Shown here: positions 30,545 through 39,793 of the stretch, piece after piece
How the letters are laid out: the number at the start of each line of letters is the position of its first letter
Position numbering within the stretch: position 1 is the stretch's first letter
Assembly (NCBI GenBank): GCA_027923505.1
Contig: BROI01000006.1
Span: 1,173,717 to 1,237,716 of the forward strand
Reading direction: 5' to 3'
Source of the DNA: Mayamaea pseudoterrestris
Taxonomy: Eukaryota > Bacillariophyta > Bacillariophyceae > Sellaphorales > Sellaphoraceae
DNA length: 64,000 nt
Notes under the pieces: generated by a model
Databases searched by the model: none
The model's input: the letters and a program-made list of their open reading frames with translations, nothing else
Told to the model about the DNA's origin: nothing
Translations under genes and position numbers: made by a program

Positions 30545-30812
30545 GACGAGCGGGCGAGCGTCTTATTTGCAACGCCATGGCGGTAGCCCGCTCGTCATGG
30601 AGGTTCGTACCACAAAAGGTTCGTTCGTTGCGTTTCCTCCCACTGCATGCAGCGTCTATCACATACAGGCAGACTCGTTTACTATATTTAATATCGTTTG
30701 ATCTTGGTGGAATTATTGCTTGATACTGTTTCCGCATACGCACCTCTCTCATCATCCTTGGGACTATAGAATAAACTGAAAGCGCCCGTCCTCACTCTCG
30801 CGACAAAAACAA

Positions 30813-31502
30813 ATGTCGTTGACAACTACCAATCATTTTGACGACGACGTGATTCCAGAGTTTGTCGCCGTTTCAGTGACGGAGTTACGGAACGTTTCGA
30901 TCACGGAGTTTGAAGGCTACTGCTACAACGACAGCGCTCCTCGACTTCCTCATCGACGGTCGTCGGCCACGACGACAGCAACCAACCAAGAAGGAAAGAT
31001 GATGACGCATCTTGACGAAGCATTGCAGCAGCAACCATACTTGTTCTTGGAGAATACTTACTGCAAGAATGATTTAGCGCCACTGAAACCAATGCGAGTC
31101 AAATCAACGGACACTACTACATGGCGCGGCGTAAAACATGACCGAGACCTCAAGCGACACCAAGAAAATCACCACGAGTCTGCGTCACTGTCCATGCAGG
31201 TGCTCCTGTCGTCCAAGCCGTTTCTGCTGGATCATCCGGTGCAGAGTGTCTACCACTTTAATCATCATGGACCTACCGATAATGACAAACGAAACGATGA
31301 AGGAAAGATGAAAAATGACAATTCATCCTCCGTACCGATGATTGACAAGACCAAGACCAAGACTACACCAGCATTAGCGTCTCGCCCAAAACAACTACTA
31401 CTTCAATCCATATCTTCGCGCAAGGCGCCGGTGACTGCCAGTCTCACGTCCTCGTCGACCTCGTCGTCAACCATAAATGCCGTCTTGGCGCCGTGCGCGT
31501 GA
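30813..31502 (+). CDS. Hypothetical protein, 229 aa
   Basis: No family recognised. The ATG at 30813 (acaaATGt) opens a 229-residue frame. The first 45 residues are acidic and ordered-looking (DDDVIPEFVAVSVTELRNVSITEFEGYCYND). The remainder is polar, with His/Asp/Lys-rich low-complexity stretches and a Thr/Ser-rich tail ending NAVLAPCA. No signal peptide or membrane segment. A short helix-like LSMQVLLSSKPFLLDHPVQSVYHF lies in the middle. It diverges from the aminotransferase across a 349-bp promoter with a shared element. Coding status is supported by length and by the sequence near the ATG only. Confidence 0.5.
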   Translation: MSLTTTNHFDDDVIPEFVAVSVTELRNVSITEFEGYCYNDSAPRLPHRRSSATTTATNQEGKMMTHLDEALQQQPYLFLENTYCKNDLAPLKPMRVKSTDTTTWRGVKHDRDLKRHQENHHESASLSMQVLLSSKPFLLDHPVQSVYHFNHHGPTDNDKRNDEGKMKNDNSSSVPMIDKTKTKTTPALASRPKQLLLQSISSRKAPVTASLTSSSTSSSTINAVLAPCA

Positions 31503-31810
31503 GCCTATATCAGATAAATCATCTTTTCGCGAAAGACATATATTGACATTGAATGCTGACTCACTTCTTATGGTAACGATCCTTTCGCTCGCTGCCGTTT
31601 GGAATTGACACCAAAGAAAAGAAGATTGCTTGATTAATGGGAGGGTGTATGACAGCAATCAAGGCATTCTAGTAATAAATGTCATGCAAGTGATGCACCT
31701 AAACTAAACTATAAACAAAATGTCCAAGATTGTATAAACGTTAACATCGAACCATTCACAGTTCGGTTTGTTCGTTCCTTGTCGCTTGTTGCTGCTTGCC
31801 ATACGACTTT
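31503..31810. other. Shared 3' flank of convergent genes, no gene seen
   Basis: 308 bp, A/T-richer than the flanking genes, with only short overlapping frames. It probably contains both polyadenylation regions. Confidence 0.4.
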
Positions 31811-33442
31811 TCAACTCGTCTGCGACCGCACGATCCACGCAATGGCGCATCCTCCAAAGTACGCAAACGTCAACAAGGCCTTCATCCACAGACTTTGCAA
31901 TCCATCCTCCATGGTCCGCCACGGCTCACGATCATCCTTTTCGTCCTTGTGCCGCTGCATCCACGGATTGAACAGAAACAGCAGCAGCGGCACCATGACG
32001 TAGGAATTCAGCAACGTGCTCACGCACGTTCCCACCAAGGTTTGCAAATGCTGCTCCGTCAAACCCCAAAACTCGTAGTAGTACGGCATGAAGGACCGCG
32101 TCCAGCGAATCGTACAAAACAGCGCCAGCGTCGTGAGCCACCACACCTTCCACTTTTTGGGCGGCATGGTTGGCGCGCACTCGCCCTGCGCAATCACCAA
32201 ATCCGTGAAAGCATCCGGAAGGACTCGATCGCGCTGAATCTGCACCACGTCGGGCCGGACCAGCAAGGGACTGAGCTCCTTCATGAGCGCCTTGCGGCGC
32301 GGCGACAGCAGCCACTCGTTCAAGTAGCTTATGTTGGCAAAGGTGCAGTAGACGACGTGGAGAAAGGACGTGTCGATTGGATCGTGAATGGTAACACCGG
32401 CTTGCTCCACATCCAACTGTTGATTGCCATTGTCATCATTGACAGCAGACACTGCAACGACTTGCTCATTTTCATTCGCACTTGCCGCCGCCGTAGTCAT
32501 GTCGTGGCACGTAATTTCAATGAATCCCCGCTGCTGTTTCACGGCGCGCGTAATTTTGAGCTTCCACCGCTCGTACTGCGGCAATTTATGGGGATCGACG
32601 CGATGCTCGATGCGCAGCAAGACGTTGCAATCCTCCGACTCGCAGTGCAGCAAGTCGGCTTCCGTCTCGCTGTCTTCTTGCTCGTACTCGTACTCGGCGC
32701 GCGCCACGTCGGGTGGTAGTTGGGAAGTTTGCCAAACATGGTCCTGCGGTTGCAGCGGTTCGTCGTCTTTGTCAGCAGTAGCAGCAGCATCTGAATTCGT
32801 CGACGACGCCGTCGTGTTGCTCCGGCTTGACACATTCTTACTCCGCTTGCCGCGCACATGCGTGCTCGTCACGTTCAATCGTCCCTGGTTCACGTCAAAC
32901 ATGCTGAAGCCATCCTCCAGCTTCCACACGATCATCGCGAGCAGCTGCACCAAGACGTTGCGTTCACTAAACTTGTACATCCACTTGGCTCGTCCCGCCT
33001 TGAGCCACGCGCCCAATCCGTACTCACGACCCTTGCATTCAAACGTACACAATGCCACCACCAAATCGAGCGTCGCATACACCATGACGAAGACAATCAT
33101 GGCCAGCTGCACAAACAGTGCCGCGTTTGGCGCCAACCAGCCACGCAACCGCAACGCTTGACTCAGACGCGCCTCGGAGCCTAGCCAGCTCGCCAAATAG
33201 ACGCAAATCCACACGAGCAGCCAGAGCTTGTACTTTGCGGGGGGCAACACGCGGACTTGGGGTAGCGCCACGTAGTCGACGAATGTAGCGGGTTGGTGAG
33301 TGTTACTGTTATTATTGGCTGTGTCAGTGGCGGCTGTCTCCTTGTCTCGCTTATTGTCATGAGTGGAAAAGGTTTCCTGCTGCTGCGCGACGAGAGGATG
33401 AATGGCGGCTGGCGGCGATTGCTCTAGTAGCTCGTTGGACAT
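31811..33442 (-). CDS. ABM-domain multi-pass membrane protein, 543 aa
   Basis: It combines an antibiotic-biosynthesis-monooxygenase-like (ABM, ferredoxin-like) domain with membrane helices, an arrangement known from bacterial COG3224-type proteins; the reaction is unknown. There is a hydrophilic N-terminus of 65 residues. Two helices follow (LWLLVWICVYLASWLG and APNAALFVQLAMIVFVMVYATLDLVVAL) and possibly a third (VLVQLLAMIVWKL). An acidic loop leads to ABM-like sequence in two halves (LLRIEHRVDPHKLPQYERWKLKIT..RGFIEI and YCTFANISYLNEWLLSPRRKALMKE). Then come PPKKWKVWWLTTLALFCTIRW and LLNSYVMVPLLLFLFNPWM helices. The last two match the helical tail of the bacterial family. Membrane location is inferred. 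Confidence 0.7.
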   Translation of the reverse strand: MSNELLEQSPPAAIHPLVAQQQETFSTHDNKRDKETAATDTANNNSNTHQPATFVDYVALPQVRVLPPAKYKLWLLVWICVYLASWLGSEARLSQALRLRGWLAPNAALFVQLAMIVFVMVYATLDLVVALCTFECKGREYGLGAWLKAGRAKWMYKFSERNVLVQLLAMIVWKLEDGFSMFDVNQGRLNVTSTHVRGKRSKNVSSRSNTTASSTNSDAAATADKDDEPLQPQDHVWQTSQLPPDVARAEYEYEQEDSETEADLLHCESEDCNVLLRIEHRVDPHKLPQYERWKLKITRAVKQQRGFIEITCHDMTTAAASANENEQVVAVSAVNDDNGNQQLDVEQAGVTIHDPIDTSFLHVVYCTFANISYLNEWLLSPRRKALMKELSPLLVRPDVVQIQRDRVLPDAFTDLVIAQGECAPTMPPKKWKVWWLTTLALFCTIRWTRSFMPYYYEFWGLTEQHLQTLVGTCVSTLLNSYVMVPLLLFLFNPWMQRHKDEKDDREPWRTMEDGLQSLWMKALLTFAYFGGCAIAWIVRSQTS

Positions 33443-34261
33443 GGCGTCGTCGTCAAGTATATATTACTTGCTTCTCCTTCTCCTTCTTTCGATAGTAGAT
33501 CGAGTCAATATCGTCTCGGCTGCTTCATTTACATTGTGATAAGGGCGGGTGTTTTTCATGTGCGGATCATGGATCAACATGGAAGTTCGTTCCGCCGCTC
33601 CGAATGAGTCATAACCGCTGCGATACCCAGCTAGGGAGTCCAAGCTTTTAGGGAGTGCGAGGTTTTACCTCACTACTGGTAGTATGTACTTGTAGTCCTA
33701 CATCTTGTAGCGCAGCCTGAATAATAATGTTGGCACCGTTCTGGTGTAATTTGGGCATATACATGGCTCCAGGTATGGGCATTTGAAATTCACTGCTGGC
33801 TGAGACTGGTGACAAGTTATCACCAATCCCATTGCATTCTACCAAGGGGCCAGACTGGCAATTCATCTTGTGGCGCACCCTAAATTCTTGCAACATTCTG
33901 GTGTCAATGGGTTGGCTCTGAGAGTGAAGTGTTGATATATCACGGTTGCTGCTGGCTGGTTTAAATAACCTTAGCGCAAAGGTTGCTTACATACACTTGC
34001 ATCATTGAAGAGATTCATCATTTTTAGCGCATCTACATCTACAATCAATACATTCCATACATACTTTTATCCAAAGAGTAGTCTATTCAAACAACCACAT
34101 CCGTAAACCGAGCCCCCTAGACGAAATCACTTCGTTACCCGACATTATCAGCACTCACGAGGACGGTAACAGCATGTTGTACTATGTAGCCTCGATACCA
34201 TATGCATAGGGTGTATATGTAACATGCACATTATCTACAAACAATACTCCATTCGCACTGC
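33443..34261. other. Intergenic region with dispersed repeats, no gene seen
   Basis: About 820 bp. 33701-33911 contains two copies of the dispersed repeat described separately. The 82-codon minus-strand frame at 33648-33896 reads through that repeat and is not supported as a gene. Confidence 0.45.
33701..33911. repeat. Two copies of a dispersed ~70-bp repeat
   Basis: A copy starting at 33701 matches 749-818 closely. A more diverged, shortened copy starts at 33864, 163 bp later, retaining 'catcttgtggcgca' and 'ttctggtgt'. This is a local partial tandem of a dispersed element. Confidence 0.6.
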
Positions 34262-35566
34262 CTACTGCAGCACCATGTGCGTATCCTTCCAATACTTTTC
34301 CTGCTCTCGCTCCTTGATTAAAACTTCCGGTGGCTTTCGATTCTGCCCGTTCACTCCCATGGCCAATATCAAGGCTCCAATCAAACCAAAGTATCCAGTC
34401 GTCAACGCCACACGCTGCGTTCCCGTAATCTTGTAGTAATTAGGCGGCATGTGCGCTGGATTGTAAAAGCGCTGAAAGGTTTCGTACCCACCGGCAATCA
34501 TGATCAAGTAAAAGAGCGGATTCACAATCGGCAGCGTATACGCCAGTGACCCGCCAATACCCAAGCCAGCGACTCCCGCATACTTGCTCAACGCACAAGC
34601 GATACGTCCTCCATCCATACTACCCAGAGGCATCATGTTGAACAAGTTGATCATGAAACCAAAGTCGGCCAGTGCGTACAGCAGCTGCGAGTCCGTGTTC
34701 GCCGCCACCACAGCCACTCCCAACGCTCCAGCGCTTCCCAGCGCCGGTCCGCCAAAGGCCACGAGGGCATCCTCCCACGCGTCGCGCGGCTGCTTTCGCA
34801 TGGCAATCACGGCCCCCATGAACGGCACAAAGACCATGGGACTGAACGGAATGTTGCGACGCAGCATGACCAAGGCGTGGCCCGTTTCATGCACCAGTAT
34901 CAATCCCACCATGCCGGTGGCGTACGGCACGCCGAAAAACATGCTGTAGGTGCCAATCGTGACGACCATGCTTCCCAGTGACGCAAGCTTGGTGACTTTG
35001 AGTGCGGCCAATAAATACTTTGTCTTGCCAAGCAGCAACGAGGCGGCTCCGAGTACACTAACTCCCTGCGCGAGTCGAGTGTTGCGCGTCGGAGGAGGAA
35101 GGGGAGGCCGGGAGGAGCTGGCAAAGGAGCGGCGCTCTTGCGTGACGGCGAGTGGTGCGAGTGGTATGTTGCTGTATTTGCTGCTGCTATTTCCAAACGA
35201 AGAGCTTGGCGATGCATGCGACAGCGGGGAGAATCGACCTTGACCATGGAGCACGACGGATCCTTTCATTGTCGTACTGCAGCAGCTTCTCCATGATGAA
35301 TTGTTCCGGAGCAAGTGGGCGAATGGACGTTGCTGCTGTGAACAAGGGTTTGCTGATGGTAGTCGAAGAACCTGCAATGGAAGCTTGTTGGAACGAATCA
35401 TGAATTGACTACCAGCAGCTGCATGAGAATTCAATGATCCGCCGCGCAGCAATGGACGAGTCAGCATTACTTGATTGGTACTAATCAAGAGCAAACAAAT
35501 AAAAGGTACGGTAGATACTAGCAGTTTGGGTTTGTCGACGAGCGGCAAAGAACGAATCGATGCCAT
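34262..35566 (-). CDS. M50 (site-2 protease-like) membrane metalloprotease, 434 aa
   Basis: It is likely an intramembrane zinc protease. The start is the ATG at 35566 (codons further up begin at GTG). The N-terminus has a hydrophobic segment (LLVSTVPFICLLLI) then a long basic, Ser-rich stretch to about residue 165, consistent with organelle targeting. Membrane helices follow, with HETGH at 226-230 (the HEXXH zinc site) and NLFNMMPLGSMDGGR (Asp at 318 in the S2P N-x-x-P-x-x-x-x-D-GG motif). The zinc ligands are therefore intact. Further helices lie between, and a short C-terminal tail is rich in charged residues. No PDZ domain is seen, unlike RseP, so it resembles the compact S2P/EGY1-like type. 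Plastid location is possible but not certain. Confidence 0.78.
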   Translation of the reverse strand: MASIRSLPLVDKPKLLVSTVPFICLLLISTNQVMLTRPLLRGGSLNSHAAAGSQFMIRSNKLPLQVLRLPSANPCSQQQRPFAHLLRNNSSWRSCCSTTMKGSVVLHGQGRFSPLSHASPSSSFGNSSSKYSNIPLAPLAVTQERRSFASSSRPPLPPPTRNTRLAQGVSVLGAASLLLGKTKYLLAALKVTKLASLGSMVVTIGTYSMFFGVPYATGMVGLILVHETGHALVMLRRNIPFSPMVFVPFMGAVIAMRKQPRDAWEDALVAFGGPALGSAGALGVAVVAANTDSQLLYALADFGFMINLFNMMPLGSMDGGRIACALSKYAGVAGLGIGGSLAYTLPIVNPLFYLIMIAGGYETFQRFYNPAHMPPNYYKITGTQRVALTTGYFGLIGALILAMGVNGQNRKPPEVLIKEREQEKYWKDTHMVLQ

Positions 35567-35633
35567 GGTCGACGTCGTCACGAGTCATCGCAGTCACGTC
35601 GATGGTCATCACTATGGCTCGGAAAGTACAACT

Positions 35634-35757
35634 TACGTTGACTGTGGGTTTGATTTTCAACGTACGTTGACTGTAACTCAAAGATTTGCCAAAAACTGTG
35701 AAAGTAGTTGTTGGCACTGTGGCTCAAACAGTGGTGAAAGTCGCAAATCGGACCGGT
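35634..35757 (+). promoter_or_regulatory. Direct repeat and shared 14-mer in a divergent promoter
   Basis: The 12-mer tacgttgactgt occurs at 35634-35645 and 35663-35674 (spacing 29). The 14-mer caaatcggaccggt at 35744-35757 also occurs upstream of MON2 on the opposite strand. All lie in the 283-bp gap between the M50 and DUF6824 genes. Confidence 0.35.
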
Positions 35758-35849
35758 TTTAAAGCGAGCGGTGTGACGATGGGCATCCGCAGCTGCTTCA
35801 TAAACAATTCCAATTCATCTACTCTATACGAAAAATCTACACAATTAGC

Positions 35850-37160
35850 ATGCCGCCGAAACGAAAGCAAAAGGAGGAAAAAGTTGCGGCCAAGAAGAAA
35901 AGGGTGGAAGTGAAAGACGAGGATTCCGATGACGACGACTCGGACGACGACATGGAATCAGTTTCGGAACGCACAACTTCCAAGACTACCAAGGCTGCTA
36001 CTTTGAAAGGCGACGGCACCTTTTACGAAAAGGACGTTTTAATGGGCCGCGGCAAGCGCGTCTCGGAATGGCCGGGCAACATTTACTTTCGACAGTTGAT
36101 TGCTTCCAATCGCGAAAAGTACTTGGTGGCACCCCGCCACGAAAAGGTGACCATTGCCGATCAAGTCATTCACCAGATTCATTCCATTGGCGGAAGGTTT
36201 CTCAAAGAGCAAGACGACGGACCGGAGGGATGGTACGAGGTGGAACTGGAGCGAGCCGTGGAAAAGACGTGTCAGGCGCTGCGCGAAAAGGAAAAAACAA
36301 AGACGCCAACGGGTGATCCCTTTGCGGATCCAAACAAGAAAACGAGTCTGGTTGATATAACTACTAGTAGCAACAAGAAGAAGTCGAAAAAGAAAAAGAA
36401 GACAAAGAAAAAGAGTACCCTGTTTCATAGGGCGACCAGCGACGACTCGTCCGATGACGACGACGAGGAAGATGTGGAAGGTGACAGCAACGAGGAGGAA
36501 GAATCGGACGCACAATCACATAGTTCTGGTTCAGTCCGTTCAGAGCCAGAACCTAAAAAGCGCAAGTCGTTACCATCTGCACCAAACACACCAGCTTCAA
36601 AGGGTCCCGACGGCAAGAAAAAGACCAAGCTCGCCGTCGCTGCCGATACGTCCAACATGATTCAGCAGATTCGTTCCTACGACGAGCACGAAATGCTCAA
36701 GCGTTTGCACCAGTTCAAAACCAAGTATGGACACTGCGGGGTTCCTCCCGGCTGGCCGCGCGACGTGCGATTGGCCGACTGGTGCTCGGCGCAGCGTCAG
36801 GTGCATCGCGAAACAATGAATCATCATGATGCATCATCAGCAGCAAACAATGGCCACGCGTCTACTAGCGACACTAGCGACACTGGATGCTACCGCACAC
36901 CGAGTCAAGTGGAGCACGACTTGATGAAGGAACTGGACGACATGGAGTTTGTGTGGAACTACCAAGACTGGCACTGGAAGGATCGCTACGAGCAGCTCAT
37001 GGCGGTGGAGCACGGCGAATTATTGCCCGCAACGGCCGCCTTTACTCGTAAAGTATTGGTCAAGTGGCTGGCGCATGAGCGGGAGCATGTGCGAACGGGT
37101 GACACCGTCTTGACGGAGGAGCAAGCGGAGGATTTGAAGCGGGCTGGTATCTGTTTGTAA
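35850..37160 (+). CDS. DUF6824-type diatom protein with C-terminal helicase-associated-like domain, 436 aa
   Basis: DUF6824-type domains are numerous in diatoms; their function is unknown. The start is the ATG at 35850, just after an A-rich leader. Residues 1-50 are a Lys/Glu/Asp-rich, nuclear-localisation-like tail. The DUF6824-like core (about 60-145) carries DVLMGRGKRVSEWPGNIYFRQL, YLVAPRHEKVTIADQVI, GGRFLKE and GWYEVE. A highly charged linker with basic runs (KKKSKKKKKTKKKS) and acidic runs (DSSDDDDEEDVEGD) follows. Residues about 280-400 resemble the helicase-associated repeat (MLKRLHQFKTKYGHCGVPPGWP..VRLADWCSAQR..HRE). It is likely nuclear and perhaps DNA-associated; that is inference. 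Confidence 0.8.
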   Translation: MPPKRKQKEEKVAAKKKRVEVKDEDSDDDDSDDDMESVSERTTSKTTKAATLKGDGTFYEKDVLMGRGKRVSEWPGNIYFRQLIASNREKYLVAPRHEKVTIADQVIHQIHSIGGRFLKEQDDGPEGWYEVELERAVEKTCQALREKEKTKTPTGDPFADPNKKTSLVDITTSSNKKKSKKKKKTKKKSTLFHRATSDDSSDDDDEEDVEGDSNEEEESDAQSHSSGSVRSEPEPKKRKSLPSAPNTPASKGPDGKKKTKLAVAADTSNMIQQIRSYDEHEMLKRLHQFKTKYGHCGVPPGWPRDVRLADWCSAQRQVHRETMNHHDASSAANNGHASTSDTSDTGCYRTPSQVEHDLMKELDDMEFVWNYQDWHWKDRYEQLMAVEHGELLPATAAFTRKVLVKWLAHEREHVRTGDTVLTEEQAEDLKRAGICL

Positions 37161-37411
37161 CTGCTGTAGTCGTTGCGAATGGTTTGCTTGCGAGGTTAAA
37201 CGACATAATTGACACGACTCATGTAATTCTATTATATGATTTAGTGATTATAAGAGTATTATCGCGTCACTTGTACAATATCGGGCCAAGCAAGGGAGCA
37301 GCATTGAAAGCAATGGCTTGCTACAAAAGCGCAAAGGGGTCATCGTTGCACACGGACTTGTCTTGCTTCCTTGAACTACGTCTTGTGATTGAGTTGGGTA
37401 ATGACTCAATG

Positions 37412-38134
37412 TCAAGAGATTGTTCTATTCACAGCGGCGCTAGCCATGAGCGATATTCCTTCCTCCTCGTCCAAGCCCATGTCATGAGGGGCAACCGTAG
37501 CTCCTGTCATCCCACCACTACTACCACCAGCCTTGACGGGGAACTTGCCTTGCTGGATGAGCCTTGCGACGAAAGTATCAGGTCCAATGCTTGTCACGAA
37601 TGCAACGGCGGAACCTTGAATCACTTGTCCGCCCCAGTAGAGTTGCGGCAATGATGTTGGAGTGGCAGCCGCATGGTTCGTTTCAGCAGCAGCGCCCCTC
37701 ACAGCGTGACGCGTCCAGGATTGTCGATCCTCTCCCGTCACCTTGCTATGATCGACAATGAATACTTCATCATTGTTCCCATCACTACCGTCATGGCTTC
37801 TGCTACCATTCGTTGTTTCTATTTCAACGACTCGACAATCGGCAGGCACAAAATCCCCAGCCTCCACTCGAATCAAGTCACCCTCCACCAAACATGACGC
37901 TTCGTATCGCATCCATTTATTGTTTCGTTTGACCTGCGCATCCTCCGGCTGCATGGCGGCAAAGGCTTTGCGCGACGGCAATGCCTTGAGACATGGCAGC
38001 AGGCAGCAAATCCAAGCGGGGCAGCGGCACGGTGGATCAACAATGTTAACGTGTGGTGAGCGTCGCTCTTGGACTTGCTTGGACGTGAGACCAGTCTTGA
38101 TGTTGAGGTTGTATCGTTCAATCAAGTCTTGCAT
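37412..38134 (-). CDS. P-type ATPase actuator-domain-only protein, 240 aa
   Basis: This aligns with the N-terminal and actuator (A) regions of Na/K- or Ca-type P-ATPases and then stops. Residues 1-28 resemble the cation-ATPase N-terminal motif (LIERYNLNIKTGLTSKQVQERR). Residues 90-130 carry VEGDLIRVEAGDFVPADCRVVE, followed by VDHSKVTGEDRQ (TGES in active pumps, here TGED). GGQVIQGSAVAFVTSIGPDTFVARL closes the A domain. There is no phosphorylation motif (DKTG), no nucleotide-binding domain and no clear membrane helix. A Cys/Pro-rich insert (DPPCRCPAWICCLLPCLKALP, residues 33-53) sits where the first membrane helix would be and could be lipid-modified. It could be a regulatory protein or a degenerate gene; the frame is intact and starts cleanly at 38134. 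Confidence 0.7.
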   Translation of the reverse strand: MQDLIERYNLNIKTGLTSKQVQERRSPHVNIVDPPCRCPAWICCLLPCLKALPSRKAFAAMQPEDAQVKRNNKWMRYEASCLVEGDLIRVEAGDFVPADCRVVEIETTNGSRSHDGSDGNNDEVFIVDHSKVTGEDRQSWTRHAVRGAAAETNHAAATPTSLPQLYWGGQVIQGSAVAFVTSIGPDTFVARLIQQGKFPVKAGGSSGGMTGATVAPHDMGLDEEEGISLMASAAVNRTIS

Positions 38135-38218
38135 GGTACGCTTGCTGCTTGTACTGTTAGCATCGCATGAAGGGGAGGCTCGCGATTTTGTGTCATGGTG
38201 GATCGCGAAGCAGCAAGG

Positions 38219-38266
38219 GAAAATGTCGCACCGGTATCAAGGAGGTGAAAATGTCGCACCAGTATC
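38219..38266 (+). promoter_or_regulatory. Direct repeat of the shared promoter element
   Basis: Two 20-mers at 38219-38238 and 38247-38266 (gaaaatgtcgcaccggtatc and the same with one change) are spaced 28 bp apart. They lie in the 321-bp divergent promoter between the A-domain protein and the VTT gene. The first matches 30531-30544 over 14 bp on the opposite strand. Confidence 0.45.
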
Positions 38267-38455
38267 GAAGTGAATCACGGACGGAGCGCGCCATCCATCT
38301 CCAAAACGGCCGCGGACACGAACCAGTTCCGTTCGACACGCAACAAACACAGCTCGATCATCTTTGCATCTTTATCGCAGCATTTTCTTTTGTTCATGAC
38401 AAACAAATTAACTTGACAAAGATCGACTACGCTTAAACGAATGCTTTGACGAAGC

Positions 38456-39793
38456 ATGAGCTTGCCATGCCGCGAACGTAACAACGAAACCAGCAGTGCC
38501 AACAGCAGCTCCGACGAAACCAATTACAATGCTATCATTACATATTCTCAAGTGACCATGGAACCAAGAATTGTCGAGAGTATTGCCGATAATATGATTA
38601 TTTCTGTTGTTGCTGACCACGGACGAGGCTGCAGTACTAGCAATTACGATGATCCCACTCTCGGTGAAGCATCCGTAACAGCACCTTTACCGGCCATCCA
38701 TTGGAGAACAGAAATGTTCGAGTTCATCGAGGAGCTGCTACTATACACCAAGCATCGAAGCTGGAAGAAGAAACTCTTGACGCTTTGCATTTTCACTCTG
38801 AGTCTCTTGGTCGTGATTGATTTCGTTTGGTTTCATCATGTGAACGAATGGATGACGGACTGCGTCGGATGGCTCTCGTGGCACCCCGCGCTGGCCGTCG
38901 TTTCGTTTTTGCTGCTCTTTATCGCATGCACATTTCTGTTTGTGCCTCCCGCGTTTTTATTCTTTGGCGCCGGCTACGTGTTTTGCAACATGACGACCAA
39001 CATTGGCTTTGGAATACTTGCTTCCATTGTCGTTTGCTACATGGGAACGTTGCTGGGCGCCATGTTGGCGTTTCATCGGGCGCGCTACATGACGAGAGAC
39101 TTGATTGTGTTGTTTGCGAAACGGTTTCCCATTATACGGGCGGCGGATCGTGCGTTACGCGTCAACGGCTTTCGCGTCATGCTGCTGCTGCGGCTGTGTC
39201 CCATTGTTCCCTTTAATGCTCTCAACTATATTGGAGGAATACTATCGATATCCGCTACAGACTTTAGCAAGTCACTCATTGGCATTGTGCCAGTCATGCT
39301 GCTGTGGATTTACTGTGGCGCAACCTCGCAAGTGCTGGGCGAGGAGGCAACACGATTCTCCAATGACAGTGACGACGAAGGTGTGCGCGTCTCTTGGATC
39401 ATTCTGCTTGGCAGCGGCACGGGGTTTGGAGTCATTGCCCTGATATTGACCTGGAGGTTTGCCATTAAGGAACTTGGCAAGGAGATTGCCAAGGATTCGG
39501 CCGAGAATTGGTTTCGCTACAAGCGGCATTGTGACGATGGAGTTGCGGTCAAGGATAATGTCACCGATGCATGCAGCAGTGTCGACGAGGGTTTTGAAGT
39601 GATTGCATCGCAACGCATACTCGAGGTTGAAGAGGAGCAGGAGCGAGTCGCAGAAGGGGCATTCAAAAGTGTTCATCAACGGCGACGATCGGGCATGTTA
39701 CACTTTATAGGAATTGATACGCATCGCTTGGACGACCACTTTGACCCACCTGACAACGATCAAGACGAGGAGTGGTTCTGGTTGTTTGCATAG
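38456..39793 (+). CDS. VTT-domain (TVP38/TMEM64-like) membrane protein, 445 aa
   Basis: VTT/SNARE-associated membrane proteins act as lipid scramblases or membrane-remodelling factors in the ER and Golgi. The start is the ATG at 38456. The N-terminal 100 residues are hydrophilic. Helices begin at about 103 (LLTLCIFTLSLLVVIDFVWF). The VTT core follows, with VPPAFLFFGAGYVF, a re-entrant CYMGTLLGAMLAF..AR and the signature LRLCPIVPFNALNYIGG near residue 245-260. A further helix (SLIGIVPVMLLWIYCG) and a final helix (WIILLGSGTGFGVIALILTWRFAI) complete the region. The C-terminus is acidic and cytosolic (VEEEQERVAE...DEEWFWLFA). It diverges from the A-domain protein. Confidence 0.85.
   Translation: MSLPCRERNNETSSANSSSDETNYNAIITYSQVTMEPRIVESIADNMIISVVADHGRGCSTSNYDDPTLGEASVTAPLPAIHWRTEMFEFIEELLLYTKHRSWKKKLLTLCIFTLSLLVVIDFVWFHHVNEWMTDCVGWLSWHPALAVVSFLLLFIACTFLFVPPAFLFFGAGYVFCNMTTNIGFGILASIVVCYMGTLLGAMLAFHRARYMTRDLIVLFAKRFPIIRAADRALRVNGFRVMLLLRLCPIVPFNALNYIGGILSISATDFSKSLIGIVPVMLLWIYCGATSQVLGEEATRFSNDSDDEGVRVSWIILLGSGTGFGVIALILTWRFAIKELGKEIAKDSAENWFRYKRHCDDGVAVKDNVTDACSSVDEGFEVIASQRILEVEEEQERVAEGAFKSVHQRRRSGMLHFIGIDTHRLDDHFDPPDNDQDEEWFWLFA

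Noticed and set aside
37184-37654. 156-codon plus-strand frame over the A-domain gene end
   Set aside because: It is antisense to the P-type ATPase A-domain coding sequence and has no motif of its own.
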